Shown piece after piece: positions 21,781-23,103 of a stretch of 23,103 nt of DNA. Location: positions 1-23,103 of the forward strand of contig URPU01000033.1 in assembly GCA_900549865.1 (NCBI GenBank), given 5' to 3'. The first letter of the stretch is position 1. Each line of letters opens with the position of its first letter. Below the pieces are notes generated by a model, which was given only the letters and a program-made list of their open reading frames with translations, did not search any database and had not been told where the DNA came from. The translations under genes and the position numbers were made by a program. Origin of the DNA: an uncultured Eubacteriales bacterium. GTDB taxonomy: Bacteria > Bacillota > Clostridia > Oscillospirales > Oscillospiraceae.

Positions 21781-22995
21781 ATGAGAGTTTGTGTTGTCGG
21801 AACCGGATATATAGGTCTGCCTACGGCGCTGATGCTGGCGTCGCACGGCGTGTACGTGGAGGCCGTCGGCCACAGGCAGGAGACCGTTGACAGGCTCCGC
21901 CGGGGTGACGTGACCTTTGAGGAAAAGGGCCTGCCGGAGCTTTTTGCTCAGGCGAGGGAGAGCGGGCGTATAAACTTCCGCTGCGATTATCCCGCAGAGG
22001 ATTTTTATATAATCACCGTGCCCACGCCCTACCTGCCCGACAGCAAGAAGGTGGACGCCTCCGCCATCGTGGACGCGCTGCGCCACGTGCTGGCGCACTG
22101 CCGCGACGGCGCGATAATCGTCGTTGAGTCCACTATATCCCCGGGCACTATCGACAGAGAGGTTCGCCCCGTCGTGGCGGAAAGCGGCAAGCATGTGCAC
22201 CTTGCCCACGCGCCGGAGCGTATCATCCCCGGCAACATGCTCAAGGAGCTTATACACAACTCCCGCACCATCGGCTGTGACGACGCAGCCACCGGAGAGA
22301 CGATAAAGAAGGTCTATCTCTCCTTCTGCCAGGGCGACATAGTTGTCACGGACATCAAGACTGCGGAAATGACGAAGGTCGTGGAGAACACCTTCCGCGA
22401 TATAAACATCGCCTTCGCAAACGAGCTTGCGAAGATCTGCCGCCGCGGCGGCATGGACGTGGCGGAGGTCATCCGCATCGCCAACAAGCACCCGCGCGTG
22501 AATATCCTGCAGCCCGGCCCCGGCGTCGGCGGACACTGCATCTCCATCGACCCGTGGTTCCTCGTGGGAGACTTTCCGGAGGAGGCGCGCCTTATCCGCA
22601 CCGCGCGCGAGATAAATTCCTCCATGCCCGCCTACGTGCTCGACAGGATAGAGAGCATCATGAGGGAAAACGGCCTTTCAGACTATTCCCGCATCGGCCT
22701 TTACGGCCTGACCTATAAGGAGGATGTGGACGACACGCGCGAAAGCCCAACGCTCCAGCTCCTTGAGGTGATGGAAAAGCGCGGCCTGCCCGCCCCGCTC
22801 GTGTACGACCCGATAGTCTCCGCGAAGAAGGCGGCGCGCCAGTGCTTTGATTACGATGAGTTCCTTGCCGGAACGGACATGATAGTGCTGCTCGTCGGCC
22901 ACAGCCATATAAGAAGCAGCCTTGCCTCTCTTGAAGGAAAAACAGTCCTCGATACGCGCGGCATCGTCACCGACGGCAGCGCCTACAAGCTTTAA
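21781..22995 (+). CDS. wecC: UDP-ManNAc 6-dehydrogenase (WecC/CapO)
   Basis: 404 residues. It oxidises UDP-N-acetyl-D-mannosamine to the uronic acid UDP-ManNAcA, with two turns of NAD reduction. The N-terminal Rossmann motif is GTGYIG (7-12); the middle dimer domain has ESTISPGTIDREV, HAPERIIPGNML and TKVVENTFRDINIAFANELA; the catalytic Cys is C253 in GPGVGGHCISIDPWF, the form seen in UDP-ManNAc rather than UDP-Glc dehydrogenases. The C-terminal domain has LYGLTYKEDVDDTRESP. AAAGGAGA lies upstream of the ATG after a 55-base gap. The matching 2-epimerase gene follows by eight bases. High confidence. Confidence 0.94.
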   Translation: MRVCVVGTGYIGLPTALMLASHGVYVEAVGHRQETVDRLRRGDVTFEEKGLPELFAQARESGRINFRCDYPAEDFYIITVPTPYLPDSKKVDASAIVDALRHVLAHCRDGAIIVVESTISPGTIDREVRPVVAESGKHVHLAHAPERIIPGNMLKELIHNSRTIGCDDAATGETIKKVYLSFCQGDIVVTDIKTAEMTKVVENTFRDINIAFANELAKICRRGGMDVAEVIRIANKHPRVNILQPGPGVGGHCISIDPWFLVGDFPEEARLIRTAREINSSMPAYVLDRIESIMRENGLSDYSRIGLYGLTYKEDVDDTRESPTLQLLEVMEKRGLPAPLVYDPIVSAKKAARQCFDYDEFLAGTDMIVLLVGHSHIRSSLASLEGKTVLDTRGIVTDGSAYKL

Positions 22996-23003
22996 GAAAA
23001 GCC

Positions 23004-23103
23004 ATGAAGAAAATAATGCTGGTTTTCGGTACGCGGCCGGAGGCCATAAAAATGTGCCCGCTCGTGAATGAGCTTAAATCCCGTCCCGGCGCGCAGGTCA
23101 CGG
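23004..23103 (+). CDS. wecB: UDP-GlcNAc 2-epimerase (WecB/CapP), 5' part only
   Basis: An open frame starts at ATG 23004, eight bases after the wecC stop, and runs off the window end. The 33 visible residues begin MKKIMLVFGTRPEAIKMCP, the nucleotide-binding start of non-hydrolysing UDP-GlcNAc 2-epimerases (GTRPEAIK is invariant in WecB/MnaA/CapP). It would convert UDP-GlcNAc to UDP-ManNAc, the substrate of the dehydrogenase just upstream. The ribosome binding site is weak (AAGAAAAG), so translation may depend on coupling to wecC. The rest of the gene lies outside the window. Confidence 0.88.
   Translation, partial: MKKIMLVFGTRPEAIKMCPLVNELKSRPGAQVT

Noticed and set aside
1..23103. CRISPR arrays, tRNA/rRNA genes, riboswitches, toxin-antitoxin or restriction genes
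   Set aside because: None recognised on reading. The only repeats are the dut copies, the hairpin cores and the 12-bp tandem pair.

Overview
The window looks like chromosome of a GC-rich, low-redundancy member of the Bacillota, most likely an intestinal-type clostridium (Oscillospirales-like). The grounds are strong AGGAGG-type ribosome binding sites, consensus TTGACA/TATAAT promoters with 17-bp spacers, Gram-positive-style gene families (LytTR regulator, GHKL kinase, lipobox lipoprotein), and mixed use of ATA and GCG/CGC codons. The exact taxon is an inference from style, not from a marker gene.

The layout has four blocks. (1) 1-2700, minus strand: a heavy-metal efflux operon. It is read from one consensus promoter with a SmtB/CadC-type operator: a free HMA metal-binding peptide, a P1B-2 Zn/Cd/Pb ATPase without its own HMA domain, and an ArsR/SmtB repressor. 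(2) 2710-7660: a more AT-rich insert. It holds a large lipoprotein (beta-propeller-like region plus extracellular solute-binding domain) on the minus strand and, divergently, a LytTR response regulator overlapping a GHKL sensor kinase. Its two ends each carry a copy of the dut 3' end plus a shared hairpin. The left dut copy is a 5'-truncated remnant (2882-3015), the arrangement expected from single-crossover integration at dut. (3) 7668-8102, minus strand: intact dut (dUTPase). (4) 8235 to the window end, plus strand: a surface polysaccharide operon of at least 14 genes, tightly packed and mostly overlapping, starting from a perfect consensus promoter.

The polysaccharide genes make biochemical sense together. 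CapM-like priming transferase, CapN-like reductase and CapL-like transferase are followed by CapE, CapF and CapG (UDP-N-acetyl-L-fucosamine synthesis). At the right end are CapO/WecC and the start of CapP/WecB (UDP-ManNAcA synthesis). This is the gene set that builds the ManNAcA / L-FucNAc / D-FucNAc unit of Staphylococcus aureus type 5/8 capsules, in a new order. Added to it are a WbpG/WbuX-type sugar amidotransferase, predicted to turn an acetamido group into an acetamidino group (as in the L-FucNAm of E. coli O145), three further GT4 enzymes, a GT2 enzyme and a Wzx flippase. Not seen in the window: the CapD-type 4,6-dehydratase needed for the CapN substrate, a Wzy polymerase, chain-length and tyrosine-kinase genes, and the HisH/HisF-like partners usual for WbpG/WbuX.

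No tRNA, rRNA, CRISPR array, transposase, integrase or riboswitch was recognised.
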